Origin: Aldrovandia affinis
Lineage: Eukaryota; Chordata; Actinopteri; Notacanthiformes; Halosauridae
Direction of reading: 5' to 3'
Length of the DNA: 64,000 nt
Assembly (NCBI GenBank): GCA_029706075.1
Contig: JAINUG010000031.1
Coordinates: 2,091,001 to 2,155,000 of the forward strand
The translations under genes were made by a program, and so were the position numbers. The notes beneath the pieces were generated by a model. It ran no database searches. It was not told the origin of the DNA and saw nothing but the letters and a program-made list of their open reading frames with translations. Shown piece after piece: positions 1 through 9,377 of the stretch. The first letter of the stretch is position 1, and the number at the start of each line of letters is the position of its first letter.

Positions 1-1693
1 ACCAAGCATTGAATTAGCAAGCAATATCTGTGAACACTAGCTAGCTAGTTACTGTCTATACTAAGTTCAGTGAGCCCTCCCGCCAGGCTGAAGAATCGCT
101 GTGATTTTCCTGCAGTGATTTCTCATCCCCATCCTACAGTCCAAGCACAAATCATTCCCACATCCCTGCTCGGTTAAATCTAGGAATTATTAGCTAGCTA
201 TTACTTTAGCTGCCATACCACACTCTGGAAAAATCTCTCTCGTTCGAGTCCCGACTACAGTGTACATTATGATATAGCCTACTGTACAGTCAGAGCACTA
301 GTCCCTAACGCCACCTGCGGGCACCTGTCAGAGCTTCACTGCTACACAGTCCCATGAGCACACGCTGCACAAGTCAAACATAAATATCCGTGTAGAAAAG
401 AAATAAGTAGGACAAGTAACTTTTAGGAAGGACAAGTATCTTTTCTAAGATACTTGCCCTTTGACAAGTATGACTTTTACCCTAATCTGGGCCCCTGTTT
501 AATATATAATTCATCTCATCTCATCCATACTTAATCAATTGTTTAGTTCCTTTTTATCATATTTTGTTCATAGATCTGCATGAAATCCGTCAATAATAAA
601 TATTTACAAAAAAGAAATCATGATGAATCACAATGAATGCTTTCAAATATATATGAAATTATATATGAAAGAGGGCCTTCAAAGACACACTTCCAAAAGC
701 CAAATTGAACTCTGTGTCCTGCACATGCAGCCCGGCAGTACAGAGCGGAGGGAGAAGGAGATTTAGCGAGGCTGAGCACGTTGAATAAATTCACATGAAG
801 GGGAACATGTGCTCGGCTCTGGGGTCTGGAGTGCCGAACCCTGTCTGACCCATTTCCTTTATGGCTGCAGGCAGAAGATTGGCAGCTCTTAACGGGCGCT
901 CTGTTCCCCAGGACCGTGGCGACGGAAGGCGTTTTATTACACTATGGTGTGTGTGAGAGACGCAGGACCCCTATTCTGACCTGCTTCAGCACGCAGCCTG
1001 TTGCTTGTACTGTAACGTCCCCCATGCCCTTTACAGGGAGGCGATTACATCAAGAATAGCTACAATGTGCAGTGAAAAGTGTAACGGGGAGGTTACATGG
1101 ACTGGTCTTGCCACTCACCCAAACACACAGAGCACACGGATATACACGCACAAACACACACACACACGTTCACTCGCCCACGTATGCACGCAGACACAGC
1201 CACACACATACAGGTAAACTGTAGTGTGAAGAATGTCACTGGCTCACGGGTGAGTGCCATCAGTCCAAGAAATTGAATAAAGTGAAGTGCACAGACTTAA
1301 ATACTGTACATGTCATTCAGATAATCTTCATTTAATCAAATATTTTTAGTATATTTTGGGCTATATTTTAAATATTATAAATATTTTAGGCTGAAATAAT
1401 ATTTCTTTATACTACAGATATGTGTTTAATGAATTAGAACTTCACAAACAATAAGTACGTATAACAGCATGGTACATATAGCCCACAGCTCTAGTAGCAA
1501 GGTTCACATTCATAACATTCTTTTCTGAAATGTTTCAATATCTGTGGGTGGCTGTATAGTCATTTGTGTGTTCTTTTGCGTGTCAAACCAAGCTCACTCA
1601 GAATACGCTGGTGTTCAATGTGGGCCTCTCAGTCTGAAACAGAACTTAATGCATGTAGGGGTAGATCTCTGTCCCAAATCTAAATAAATACAA

Positions 1694-1694
<1 letters not shown>
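1..1694. other. intronic stretch with no recognised gene
   Basis: No coding exon recognised. A short hairpin (arms 431-442 and 447-456) and a CA-rich tract near 1144-1215 are visible. The part at 720-1000 is less AT-rich than its surroundings, but I see no splice-flanked frame in it. Confidence 0.5.

Positions 1695-1695
<1 letters not shown>

Positions 1696-1724
<29 letters not shown>
1696..1724. repeat. (TC)n microsatellite
   Basis: Uninterrupted TC dinucleotide run directly abutting the left end of the Tc1-like element that begins at 1728. Confidence 0.9.
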
Positions 1725-1727
<3 letters not shown>

Positions 1728-2937
1728 CACTCAGTGGCCATTTTATTAGGTACACCTGTACACCTGCTCGTTAATGCAATTATGTAATCAGCCAATCATG
1801 TGGCAGCAACTAAAAGCATTCAGACATGGTCAACAGGTTCATTTGTTGTTCAGACCAAAAATCTGAATGGGGAAGAAATGTGATCTAAGTGAATTTGACC
1901 GTGGAGTGATTGTTGGTGCCAGACGGGGTGGTGTGAGTATCTCAGAAACTGCTGATCTCATGGGATTTTCACGCACAACAGTCTCTAGGGTTTACAGAGA
2001 ATGGTGCTAAAAACAAAAAACATCCAGTCAGCGGCAGTTCTGTCGGTGAAAATGCCTTGTTAATGAGAGAGGTCAGAGGAGAATGGCCAGACTGGTTCAA
2101 GTTGACAGGAAGCCGACAGTAACTCAAATAACCATGCGTTACAACAGTAGTATACAGAAAGGCATCTTTGAACGCACAACACGTCGAACCTTGAAGTGGA
2201 TGGGCTACAGCAGCAGAAAACCACAACGGGTTCCACTCCTGTCAGCTAAGAACAGGAAAGTGAGGCTACAATGGGCACAGGCTCAACAAAACTGGACAGT
2301 TGAAGATTGGAAAAACGTTGCCTGGTCTGACGAATCTCGATTTATGCTGTGACATGCAGATGGTAGGGTCAGAATTTGGCATAAACAACATGAAACCATG
2401 CATCCATCCTGCCTTGTGTCAACAGTTCAGGCTGGTGGTGGTGGTGTAATGGTGTGGGGAATGTTTTCTTGGCACACATTAGGCCCCTTAATACCAACTG
2501 AGCATCATTTAAATGCCACAGCCTACCTGAGTCTTGTTGCTGACCATGTGCATCCCTTTATGGCCACAGTCTACCCATCTTCGAATGGCTACTTCCAGCA
2601 GGATAATGCGCCATATCATAAAGCACACGTCATCTCAAGCAGGTTCCAGGAACATGACAATGAGTTCAGTGTACTCCAATGTCCTCCACAGACACCAGAT
2701 CTCAGTCCAATTGAGCACCTTTGGGATGTGGTGGGACGGGAGATTCGCAACATGAATGTGCAAATCTGTAGCAACTGCGTGATGCTATCATGTCAACATG
2801 GACCAGAATCTCTGAGGAATGTCTCCAGCACCTTGTTGAATCCATGCCACAAAGAATTCAGGCTGTTCTGGGGGCAACAGTTCTGGGTATCCTACCCAGT
2901 ACTAGAAAGGTGTACCTAATGAAGTGGTCGCTGGGTG
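1728..2937 (+). mobile_element. Tc1/mariner element, DD36E spacing, defective
   Basis: Terminal inverted repeats are visible: CACTCAGTGGCCATTTTATT at the left, and a right end whose reverse complement begins CACCCAGCGACCACTTCATT. Each end is flanked by TA (1726-1727 and 2938-2939), the Tc1/mariner target duplication. A transposase frame on the plus strand fills the interior. Between the second Asp (QQDN) and the final Glu (SPIEHLW) I count 36 residues, the DD36E spacing reported for the 'Incomer' family; the family name is inferred from this spacing only. About 1.2 kb is a normal length for the superfamily. Confidence 0.9.
1867..2919 (+). pseudogene. Tc1-like transposase pseudogene (DD36E)
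   Basis: The frame starts at ATG 1867 (MGKKCDLSEFDRG) with an N-terminal helix-turn-helix resembling Tc1 DNA-binding domains. It stays in one frame for most of its length but carries in-frame stops at 2008 (TAA), 2047 (TGA) and 2350 (TGA). The downstream frame resumes after each, so these look like point substitutions. The catalytic triad is still readable: WSDESRF, QQDNAPYH and PDLSPIEHLWD. Near 2758 the frame shifts: the C-terminal part (RISEECLQHLVESMP) continues in another frame from about 2775. This copy cannot encode an active cut-and-paste transposase. Confidence 0.88.
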
Positions 2938-2960
2938 TATATACAGTGTATATATATATA

Positions 2961-3451
2961 GGGCGTAGGCCGTTGAATAAACCGGAGGAGGCAGTATCCA
3001 AAATAAATCCAGGATTTTATTAAATGAATATTGTCACAAAACACAAACTCATACAGTCTGCAATCCGTTTCTCGTTGTCTTTGTCCATAATCCAAGTCGT
3101 TATCCAATTCAGTTCTTCAAAGAACCCAAAGTCGATGCACAAACAAGTTTCTCAAAACAATCAAATTCCAATCCAAACAGCAATCCAAACAGCAATCCCC
3201 TCTCTCACCTACTCTCCACTACTCCAATACACCAGCCTACTCCCTCCCCCAAGTGACACAAAACAGTCCTTTTCATAAGTCCCCAAATTTACGTCAGCTG
3301 CCATCAGTCATCATTGCTTCAACGTGTTTCAGCTGGTCATCAGGTGAGGGACTGCAGGCTGCTGGGAACTGTAGTCCTCTTGGCTTTAGTGGCTCCCAAG
3401 AGTTAAAGAGGCAGGCAGCCATTTCCTTGTCCTGGCCCTTCGGATGCCACA
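2961..3451 (-). repeat. 3' LTR, end truncated
   Basis: Aligns by eye with 6953-7365 over most of its length (shared blocks include the CCAAGTGACACAAAACAGTCC region). It lacks the last ~45 bases present in the 5' LTR (6908-6952), where it meets the AT repeat beside the Tc1 element at 1728-2937. It has an extra segment around 3349-3383 absent from the other copy. On the minus strand it contains AATAAA-type sequence near 3018-3024, a possible poly(A) signal. Confidence 0.82.
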
Positions 3452-4012
3452 CACCCTCCTCCTCAGCTCTGACCTAGGGACGGCCACCAGGGGAGCCACC
3501 ATCTCCAGGTCCACTCAGGCAGCGCTCCTGGATAAAACGTCTGGACTCCATCACCTCCATTCACCTCCTGCAAAAGCATCTGAAAGACATCAGGAAATGG
3601 CTCAAGTCGCTCACCTCGTCCGCCACCAAGCAGACACATGCAGACACTGGATCTGGGCTCCATGGACAGAATGAGCACCACTCGGGTTCTGGGCTTCACC
3701 CCCTTTCATGATTCCACCAGCAAACCCTGTGCAGCTTGGTAACCCGGGGTCCTCTCTTAGGCCTTTTCCACCACTTCCACTCTTCTTCCAGGTGGTCAGG
3801 TTCAGAAACCAGGGAAAACATTTTCTTCTAAAGATGGTTAGCTTTATCCTTAAATTTCTTTTTCACATTTGCATTTCCTCTCCATAAAGATGTTTTACGA
3901 TCAATCCATTTAACTTTACTCCTGTTCTTTTCCTGGTATCCTTTCCAGTGAGAACTTCTGATTTCCATTTTTATCTGCCTTTTCCATTTCAACAGAAGAG
4001 ATGGACTCACCT
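3452..4012 (-). other. 3' interior of the LTR element
   Basis: Begins, in element orientation at the 3' end, with the polypurine tract (3452-3467). The rest holds short broken frames on the minus strand, none recognised. One lysine-rich frame of 60 codons (4010..3828) is too short and featureless to call. Confidence 0.4.
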
Positions 4013-5695
4013 AAGTACCTCGTACCTAAGTACCCATGCTGAATTTAGCTACTGCTCTGTTTAGGTACTACCAAGCCGAAAGCCGAACAGGAACCTAAGG
4101 GTGGAGCTAGCAATACTGCAGACTATTGATTTGTCAATCGCAATCGATACAGAATCGTCACGCTAAATCTCAGACCGGCTCAGACACAACCGCCATGTTT
4201 TTTTATAGCTTCACTTCAATTACTGGTAGGCTATTATTCGAAGAGTATTATAAAGAGTTTGGCATTATTGTCAGGTTTACGTGATTCTACGAGTTACATT
4301 TGTGTTACGAAAACTGAAATAAACCTGTTTTCTTTGAAAGGACAAAGTATACTATTGTCATTTTCATTCACACAATAAGAATACACATTTTCATTCCTCA
4401 CATAAATACATTTTTAGGAAGATATAGGAATCACTTCGATGCATTCCGATGCTCGACCTAAATCCAAGCCTTTGAAACAAAAGGATCTGAACTGCACAGT
4501 GTCAATATGACAAAGTGTTTGAACAATCTTGCGAATTCCTAAATCGACGCTCGCATTAATTATTTCTTTTTTTTAGCTCGTAGCTAGGGCTGCACGATAT
4601 GGGAAAAATCTCTTATTGCAATAATCTTATGCGATGTAACAAAACACATGGGTAGAAAATTGATCATTGATATACTGTATGTGTTCCAGACATCATGGAA
4701 TAGACATTATATTAAGTGAATTAAGGGAACCCAAACAATACAATTTTCCCCAATATTAGTTTAGCCTACTGAAATGTAAAAACAAATTTATTCAACTGTT
4801 TCTATTGAATTTCTTAATCACATTACTGACTGAACACAGCTGTCCTACTGTTTCTTTCACCGTTGTGCCTTTGAGAGGTTTTTTTCGTAAGGCATTGCAT
4901 TTTCAAACGCACCGAGATTGGTACTTGCTTGGGCTGGGACTGAGTCTGGGATGTGATTTGGGTAAATGAGTTCTGGGAGACAAAGCTAGTCTGCGAGTAT
5001 GTGTGGGAAACAAATGTAAGACAAAACATGCCCAGCGTCGAGCGTTACTATAGACTTATATCGCAAACTTTGGCGGTATGATATTGCAAATGTTCATATC
5101 GGAATAATGATCAGAATACGATATATAATTCACTACTACTCGTAGCTCGTGCTGGACATATTTTTGCAGTGACAAGCTACATAAAAGCACAGATGTAAAC
5201 ACAAAGACAAATATAGCGAATGTTTTCATTTTTATATGTTTGAAAAAATGTAGGCTACAGATGTAAGTAATATGAGATATTAAATGTGATCTTGGTCAAT
5301 TGTAATTCGTTGGAGGACCAACGCCGAATAAAAAATATGAAAGATTACATAGCCTAGTGTGAAGTCATTGAATGGTACCTCCTGCGCTCACAACCCCCTG
5401 ACATGACTCCCAAACGCCTAGGTAGAGGTAAGAAAATTGTAGCTAATGTTACAGGGAAAGCAGTGTTCTGCTTTTGTGAATTTGAGTTGGAATGTTTACA
5501 ATGTCAATGCTAATGTCCCCACAGCAGTCGTATTCCTTTTTGTCACTTCAGATAACTACTCCTATCTAACTCCTCCTATCTTCACGGTTCTGTTGTGCAG
5601 TGGAAAAATGACACAGGGACTCGACCCGTGAAGGGGATAGTTACGGGTACGGATGGTTACCGTGCCATGCTGTACCGTGCTGTTGGTGGAAAAAC
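4013..5695. mobile_element. DNA transposon/MITE-like insertion inside the LTR element
   Basis: The coiled-coil frame of the LTR element stops making sense at about 5700, where a GTGGTGGAAAAAC-type terminal motif typical of fish MITEs appears (5683-5695). At the other side, 4013-4200 holds repeated CCTAAGTACC motifs and the AAGGGTGGAGCTAGCAATAC stretch that I associate with the same kind of fish element. I could not match a full left terminal repeat or a target duplication, so the boundaries are approximate and the superfamily is open. Confidence 0.4.
4584..5137. mobile_element. degenerate hAT-like repeat nested in the previous element
   Basis: Starts CTAGGGCTGCACGATATGGG, a start seen in many fish repeats, and its right part carries ATATCGCAAA/ATATTGCAAA motifs. 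It is flanked by imperfect 8-bp direct repeats GCTCGTAG (4576-4583) and ACTCGTAG (5138-5145), which fits the 8-bp duplication of hAT elements. The right terminal repeat is not recognisable. If correct, this is a third level of nesting. Confidence 0.4.
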
Positions 5696-5699
5696 TACA

Positions 5700-6782
5700 T
5701 TAGTTATGCCATGCAGTTTCTCCCACAGGACAGGGAGCTCTTAATTTTTCTGTTGTTCTCTCAGGAGTGCTGCAGAGGTGGTTTAGTTTTTGGTGAAGTT
5801 CCTGCAAAGCCACAATCTTCCCTTCTTGTTCTAGGGAAAGGTTCTTCAGACTCACAAAACCCTCTTGTACTCCCTCCATTTCACCAAGCTGCCTTGCTTG
5901 CACCCTTAGTTGGGTCCTCACCTCTACCAGCTGCGCCTCCAGCTCCCGCCTTCCCTCGCTCTCCTGCTCCGCTCAGCTCCAGAGTTGCTCTGCCTCAGAC
6001 GAATGTGTCTCCGCTGCTTTCCTCAGCTCTACCTCCTATTGAGCAAGCCTTGTCTGTACATCCCACAATGCCCTGGCATACCCCTCTTTGGCCTTCTGGA
6101 TGTCCAGACACTGCAGATGCTCTTCCTCCAACCTCTTAGTTAGGTTCCTCACCACTTCTTCCAGTTCCAGTCCGTGAGCCTTCACACGTCTCACCTAATT
6201 TCCAAGAGAGGTTTTTTCATTCTCCAGCTCCATAGTCATGTTCCCAATCTTCCTCAGGGAGTCAGTGTGCTCCTCCAGCAATTTCCCAACGGCCACCAGG
6301 TGGCGCTCCTCCGAGGACCCCAACTCAGCCTTCATCCTGTCCAGCTCAGTCTGGGCATTCTTCAGCTCCTGAACCTCCTGGAGGGTGACTCGTCATCTGT
6401 TCTCAACCATGGCCGCCCACCTCTGGTTCTTCACCAGGTTTTCCTTCTGGTCAACACAACATTTCTCCAGTTTCCATATCTCTTCCTCTTGGCCCTTTAT
6501 TACAGTTTGTGCCTCTCCTAACTCTGCCTCTAAACCCGCACATTTTTCAGCCATTTTGGCCTCACTATCATGCTGCTTTTGTGGCTTACTTGGGTTCTTT
6601 TTGCCCTTTTCCCTAGGGGGGCACAACCGAGCAGGAGTAGCCTTTTTATTTTCTTGTCCTTCCTTCAGTGTTTTCCACACCCTGTCCATTTCACTGATGG
6701 CATCAGCAATATCAGGAGCCATTCCAGCCAAAAAGGGGGCTGGATTTGCTTGAAAAAAACACTTCTCCATGTCTGGATCCAT
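5700..6782 (-). pseudogene. coiled-coil protein frame of the LTR element, broken
   Basis: Starting at ATG 6782 (MDPDMEKCFFQANPAPFLAG), one reading frame of 361 codons runs through to TAA at 5702-5700. It is interrupted only by four single-codon stops at 6395-6393 (TGA), 6197-6195 (TAG), 6038-6036 (TAG) and 5975-5973 (TGA); no frameshift is needed. After a Lys/Pro-rich segment at residues ~45-70, the rest is rich in Glu, Leu, Lys, Arg and Gln with heptad-like spacing (e.g. LEAELGEAQTVIKGQEEEI, LEEHTDSLRKIGNMTMELE), so a long coiled coil is likely. It occupies the gag position, just 3' of the 5' LTR and leader. I see no zinc knuckle and cannot name the family. A domesticated or captured host coiled-coil gene is an alternative to a divergent gag. 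Confidence 0.65.
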
Positions 6783-6907
6783 TGTCCAGTCATCTTCTCA
6801 TCATCATGGTTTCCTCTAAAAAATAAAAAATAAATCAAAATCCCACACAGTCACACTACCTCCTCTCGCCTATAGGTGATGCCCTCTGCCCACATTCTCC
6901 ACCATAT
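6783..6907 (-). other. LTR element leader with primer-binding-like site
   Basis: In element orientation the leader begins right after the LTR with ATA, then TGGTGGAGAATGTGGGC (about 6904..6888), a position and TGG start consistent with a tRNA primer-binding site. The matching tRNA was not identified. Confidence 0.5.
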
Positions 6908-7365
6908 TGTAGTGTCCCTTGGGGTGGGGGGACACTCAAGGACCTTTTCAGAGGGTGTAGGCCATTGAATAATCCGGAGGAGACAGTATTCAAAACAAAT
7001 CTGAATACGTTGTCTTGGTCCGTAATCCAAGTCGTTATCCAATTCTGTTCCTCAAACAATCCAAAGTTGATGCACAAACAGGTTTCTCAAAACAAACAGC
7101 AATCCAAACAGCAATCCAAACAGCAATCGAAAACAATTTCCTCTCTTACCCACTCTCCACTACTCCAATACACCAGCCTACTCCCTCCCCCAAGTGACAC
7201 AAAACAGTCCTTTTTATAAGTCCCCAAATTGACGTCAGCTGCCAGCAATCCTCATTGCTTCAACGTGTTTCAGCTGGTCGTCAGGTGAGGGACTTGCCTT
7301 TAGTGGCTCCCAAGAGTTAAAAAGGCAGGCATCCATTTCCTTGTCCTGCCCCTTGCGATGCCACA
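6908..7365 (-). repeat. 5' LTR
   Basis: 458-bp repeat running TGTGGCATCG...ACTACA in minus orientation; the more complete of the two LTRs. It contains a TATA box and a palindromic CRE (listed separately) about 130-155 bp from its start, as expected for the U3 region. Confidence 0.8.
7208..7237 (-). promoter_or_regulatory. LTR core promoter: CRE (TGACGTCA) plus TATA box
   Basis: On the minus strand TGACGTCA (7237..7230) is followed 11 nt downstream by TATAAAAAGGAC (7218..7207). In the other LTR the TATA is altered to CATAA-type sequence and the CRE to ACGTCA, so only this LTR keeps both intact. It points the same way as mitf. Activity is inferred from motif arrangement only. Confidence 0.5.
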
Positions 7366-7410
7366 ATATATATATACATACAGTATATATATACTGTATA
7401 TACACATATA

Positions 7411-7917
7411 CATAATGGGTATGAAAAGTATTCACCCCCTTTGGCATTTTTCACATTTTATTTTCTTACTTCATGGAATTAATTGGGATTTCTTGCCACT
7501 GATCCACACAATATACTATATAATGTCAATGAAAAAACATGCACTGTGAACTGTGGGACCTTATACAGACAGGTGTGTGCCTTTCTAAAGCATGTACAAT
7601 CAATTGAATTTGCCACAGGTGGACTACAATCAAGTTCTAGAGACATCTCAAGGATGATCAAAGGGAACAGGATGCATGTGAGCTCAATTTCGAGTGTCAT
7701 AGCAAAGGGTCTGAATACTTATGTAAATGTGATATTTCAGCTTTTTAGTTTGAATAAATGAGCAAAACTGTCTAAAAACCTGTTTTTGCTTTGTCATTAT
7801 GGGTATTGTGTGTAGATTGATGAGGGAAAAAATGAATTTAATCAATTTTAGAATAAGGCTGTAACATAACAAAATGTGGAAAAAGTGAAGGGGTCTGAAT
7901 ACTTTCCGGATGCACTG
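7411..7917. mobile_element. Tc1-related MITE
   Basis: The right end reads ...GAATACTTTCCGGATGCACTG followed by TA (7918-7919), and the left end carries the related GAAAAGTATTCACCCCCTTT. No transposase frame is present. The right 300 bp matches, in opposite orientation, 63057-63420 of the Tc1 copy at the window end (shared TTATGGG...TGTGTAGA and TAACA...ATGTGGA blocks), so this is a non-autonomous relative. The left terminus is degenerate. Confidence 0.7.
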
Positions 7918-7927
7918 TATATATACA

Positions 7928-7960
<33 letters not shown>
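7918..7960. repeat. (TA)n tract
   Basis: AT-dinucleotide run between the MITE and the next Tc1 element; possibly expanded from TA target duplications. Confidence 0.85.
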
Positions 7961-7963
<3 letters not shown>

Positions 7964-9377
7964 TACCGGTCAAAGTTTTAGAACACCTCGATTTTTATTG
8001 AAATTTACGCAGTTTAATGTTTCAATGTACTCTGAAATTAAAGCATAGAACAAATAAACAATTGGAGAAAAAATAAATAATCATGGAATTGTTTTGTTTA
8101 ACAAAATGTAATCTAAATGTTTGACTCATCAAAGTAGCTACCTTTTGCAGATATAACAGCCGAACACACTCGTGGCATTCTTTCTACAATGGAAATCAAA
8201 TATTGTTCGGAAAGTTCTTCCCAACATGTTGCAGAAGTTCCCACAAATGTGTTGCACTTGTAGGTTGCTTTGCTTTCACCCTTCTGTCCAGTTCATCCCA
8301 AACCAGCTCGATGGGGTTTAGGTCTGGAGACTGTGCTGCCCAGTCCATGATTTGAAGCCTACCGTCTTGTTCTTTTCTTCTAAGGTAGTTCTGACATAGC
8401 CTGGAGGTATGTTTTGGGTCATTATCTTGCTGTAGGATGAACCCCTGACCAACTAGGCGTAGACCAGAGGGTATTGCATGGCGCTGAAAAATGCTCTGGT
8501 AGCCCTTTTGGTTTAGTGTGCCAGTCACCCTGTGCAAGTCGCCAACTCGGGATCCAGCAAAAGAGCCCCAGACCATCACGCTTCCTCTTCCATGTTTGAC
8601 AGTTGGTGTCACACACTGAGGAACCATCCTTTCGCCTACTCGACGGCCTACAAAAACCCTGCGTGATGAACCGAAGATTTCAAATTTTGATTCATCGGTC
8701 CATAAGACCTTCTTCCAGTCTTCAGTAGTCCACTGGCGATGCTTCAAGGCCAAGGCAAGCCTCTTTTTCGTATTTTGCCATCTTAGCAATGGCTTTCTTA
8801 CTGCCACTCGACCTGTCAAACCTGCAGCTCAAAGTCTTCTCTTCACAGTTGAAACTGAGACTTCCTTACTTCGACCAGTGTTAAGCTGTGCTTGAAGCGG
8901 TTGTCCTGTGAGCCGCCTGTCACGCAAGCTGTTGACTCTTAGTTTCCTCCAGTTTCCAAGTGCCTTTTGATGGTGTAGGAAACTGTACTCACTGACACCT
9001 TGGCCTTCTTTGCAATTTCTCTAAAGGAAATACCTACACTTTTAAGGGCTATAATGGTCTGTCTGTCTTCCTTTGTTAATTGCCTTTTTCTTGCCATTAT
9101 GATAGCAATATACTACTTCCTGCAGTGTAATATTGTCCAAATAATGCTTCAGAGGGTGTAGTAACACAGTCTGTTCCAATACTGCTTTTATACAGACAGA
9201 GGGTTTGTAAGTAATCAACAAAAGTTGGGACACCTGTAGGATTGTTTTGCATCAACTTTCAAGGCTTAAGTTACCGCTTACCTTTGTACCATTTCAGGTT
9301 ATTCACTGGACTTAAACTGCTTAAATTTCAGTAAAAACTGGAAAAATGGGGGTGTTCTAAAACGTTTGATTGGTAGT
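7961..9377 (-). mobile_element. Tc1/mariner element, DD38E (Intruder-like), copy A
   Basis: Left end CACTACCGGTCAAAGTTTTA after TA at 7959-7960. The right end reads, in reverse complement, ACTACCAATCAAACGTTTTAG and is followed by TA repeats. The minus-strand transposase has 38 residues between QQDN and the Glu of LNPIEL, the spacing described for the DD38E/Intruder family. Two further copies lie at 15540 and 35706. Compared with the 35706 copy, this one lacks a ~160-bp stretch between its promoter-proximal terminus and the ATG. Confidence 0.9.
8113..9097 (-). pseudogene. DD38E Tc1-like transposase pseudogene, copy A
   Basis: ATG at 9097 (MARKRQLTKEDRQTI) opens a 52-codon helix-turn-helix region ending at TAA 8941-8939. 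There a segment of about 57 nt still present in copy B (near 36676-36735) has been lost. The frame then has TGA at 8831-8829 (a CpG-type change from the Arg codon kept in copy B) and is open again from 8828 to 8196. All three catalytic acidic residues remain (WTDESKF, LQQDNDPKH, DLNPIEL). A 1-nt loss near 8226 relative to copy B ends the frame early at 8196; the ancestral C-terminus (KGGYFDESKI-like) can be followed to about 8113. Confidence 0.88.

Larger units (their letters stand above)
2961..7365 (-). mobile_element. LTR retrotransposon (non-autonomous-looking), minus strand
   Basis: Two direct repeats of 410-490 bp (2961-3451 and 6908-7365) bracket a 3.5-kb interior. In minus orientation the LTR begins TGTGGCATC and the 5' copy ends ACTACA, the usual TG...CA form. 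Directly after the 5' LTR is a TGGTGGAGAATGTGGGC primer-binding-like sequence. Directly before the 3' LTR is a purine tract (GAGGAGGAGGGTG) as expected for plus-strand priming. I see no protease, reverse transcriptase, RNase H or integrase. The only coding content is a broken coiled-coil frame at 6782..5700. The interior also holds nested insertions. Both ends lie in AT repeats, so a target duplication cannot be read reliably. Confidence 0.8.

Noticed and set aside
1150-1215. CRISPR-like regularly spaced repeats
   Set aside because: Only CA-type low-complexity sequence; no constant repeat/spacer periodicity, and the genome is eukaryotic.
5711-6753. Plus-strand Pro/Ser/Leu-rich frames over 5711-6753
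   Set aside because: Antisense of the coiled-coil frame; the composition is the complement of Glu/Lys/Leu codons.
2961-7365. Intact retrovirus or gypsy element
   Set aside because: No protease, reverse transcriptase, integrase or envelope sequence can be found between the LTRs.
7480-7761. 92-codon plus-strand frame with protein-like look
   Set aside because: Lies wholly inside a Tc1-related MITE and the same sequence recurs near 63160-63402 in opposite orientation.
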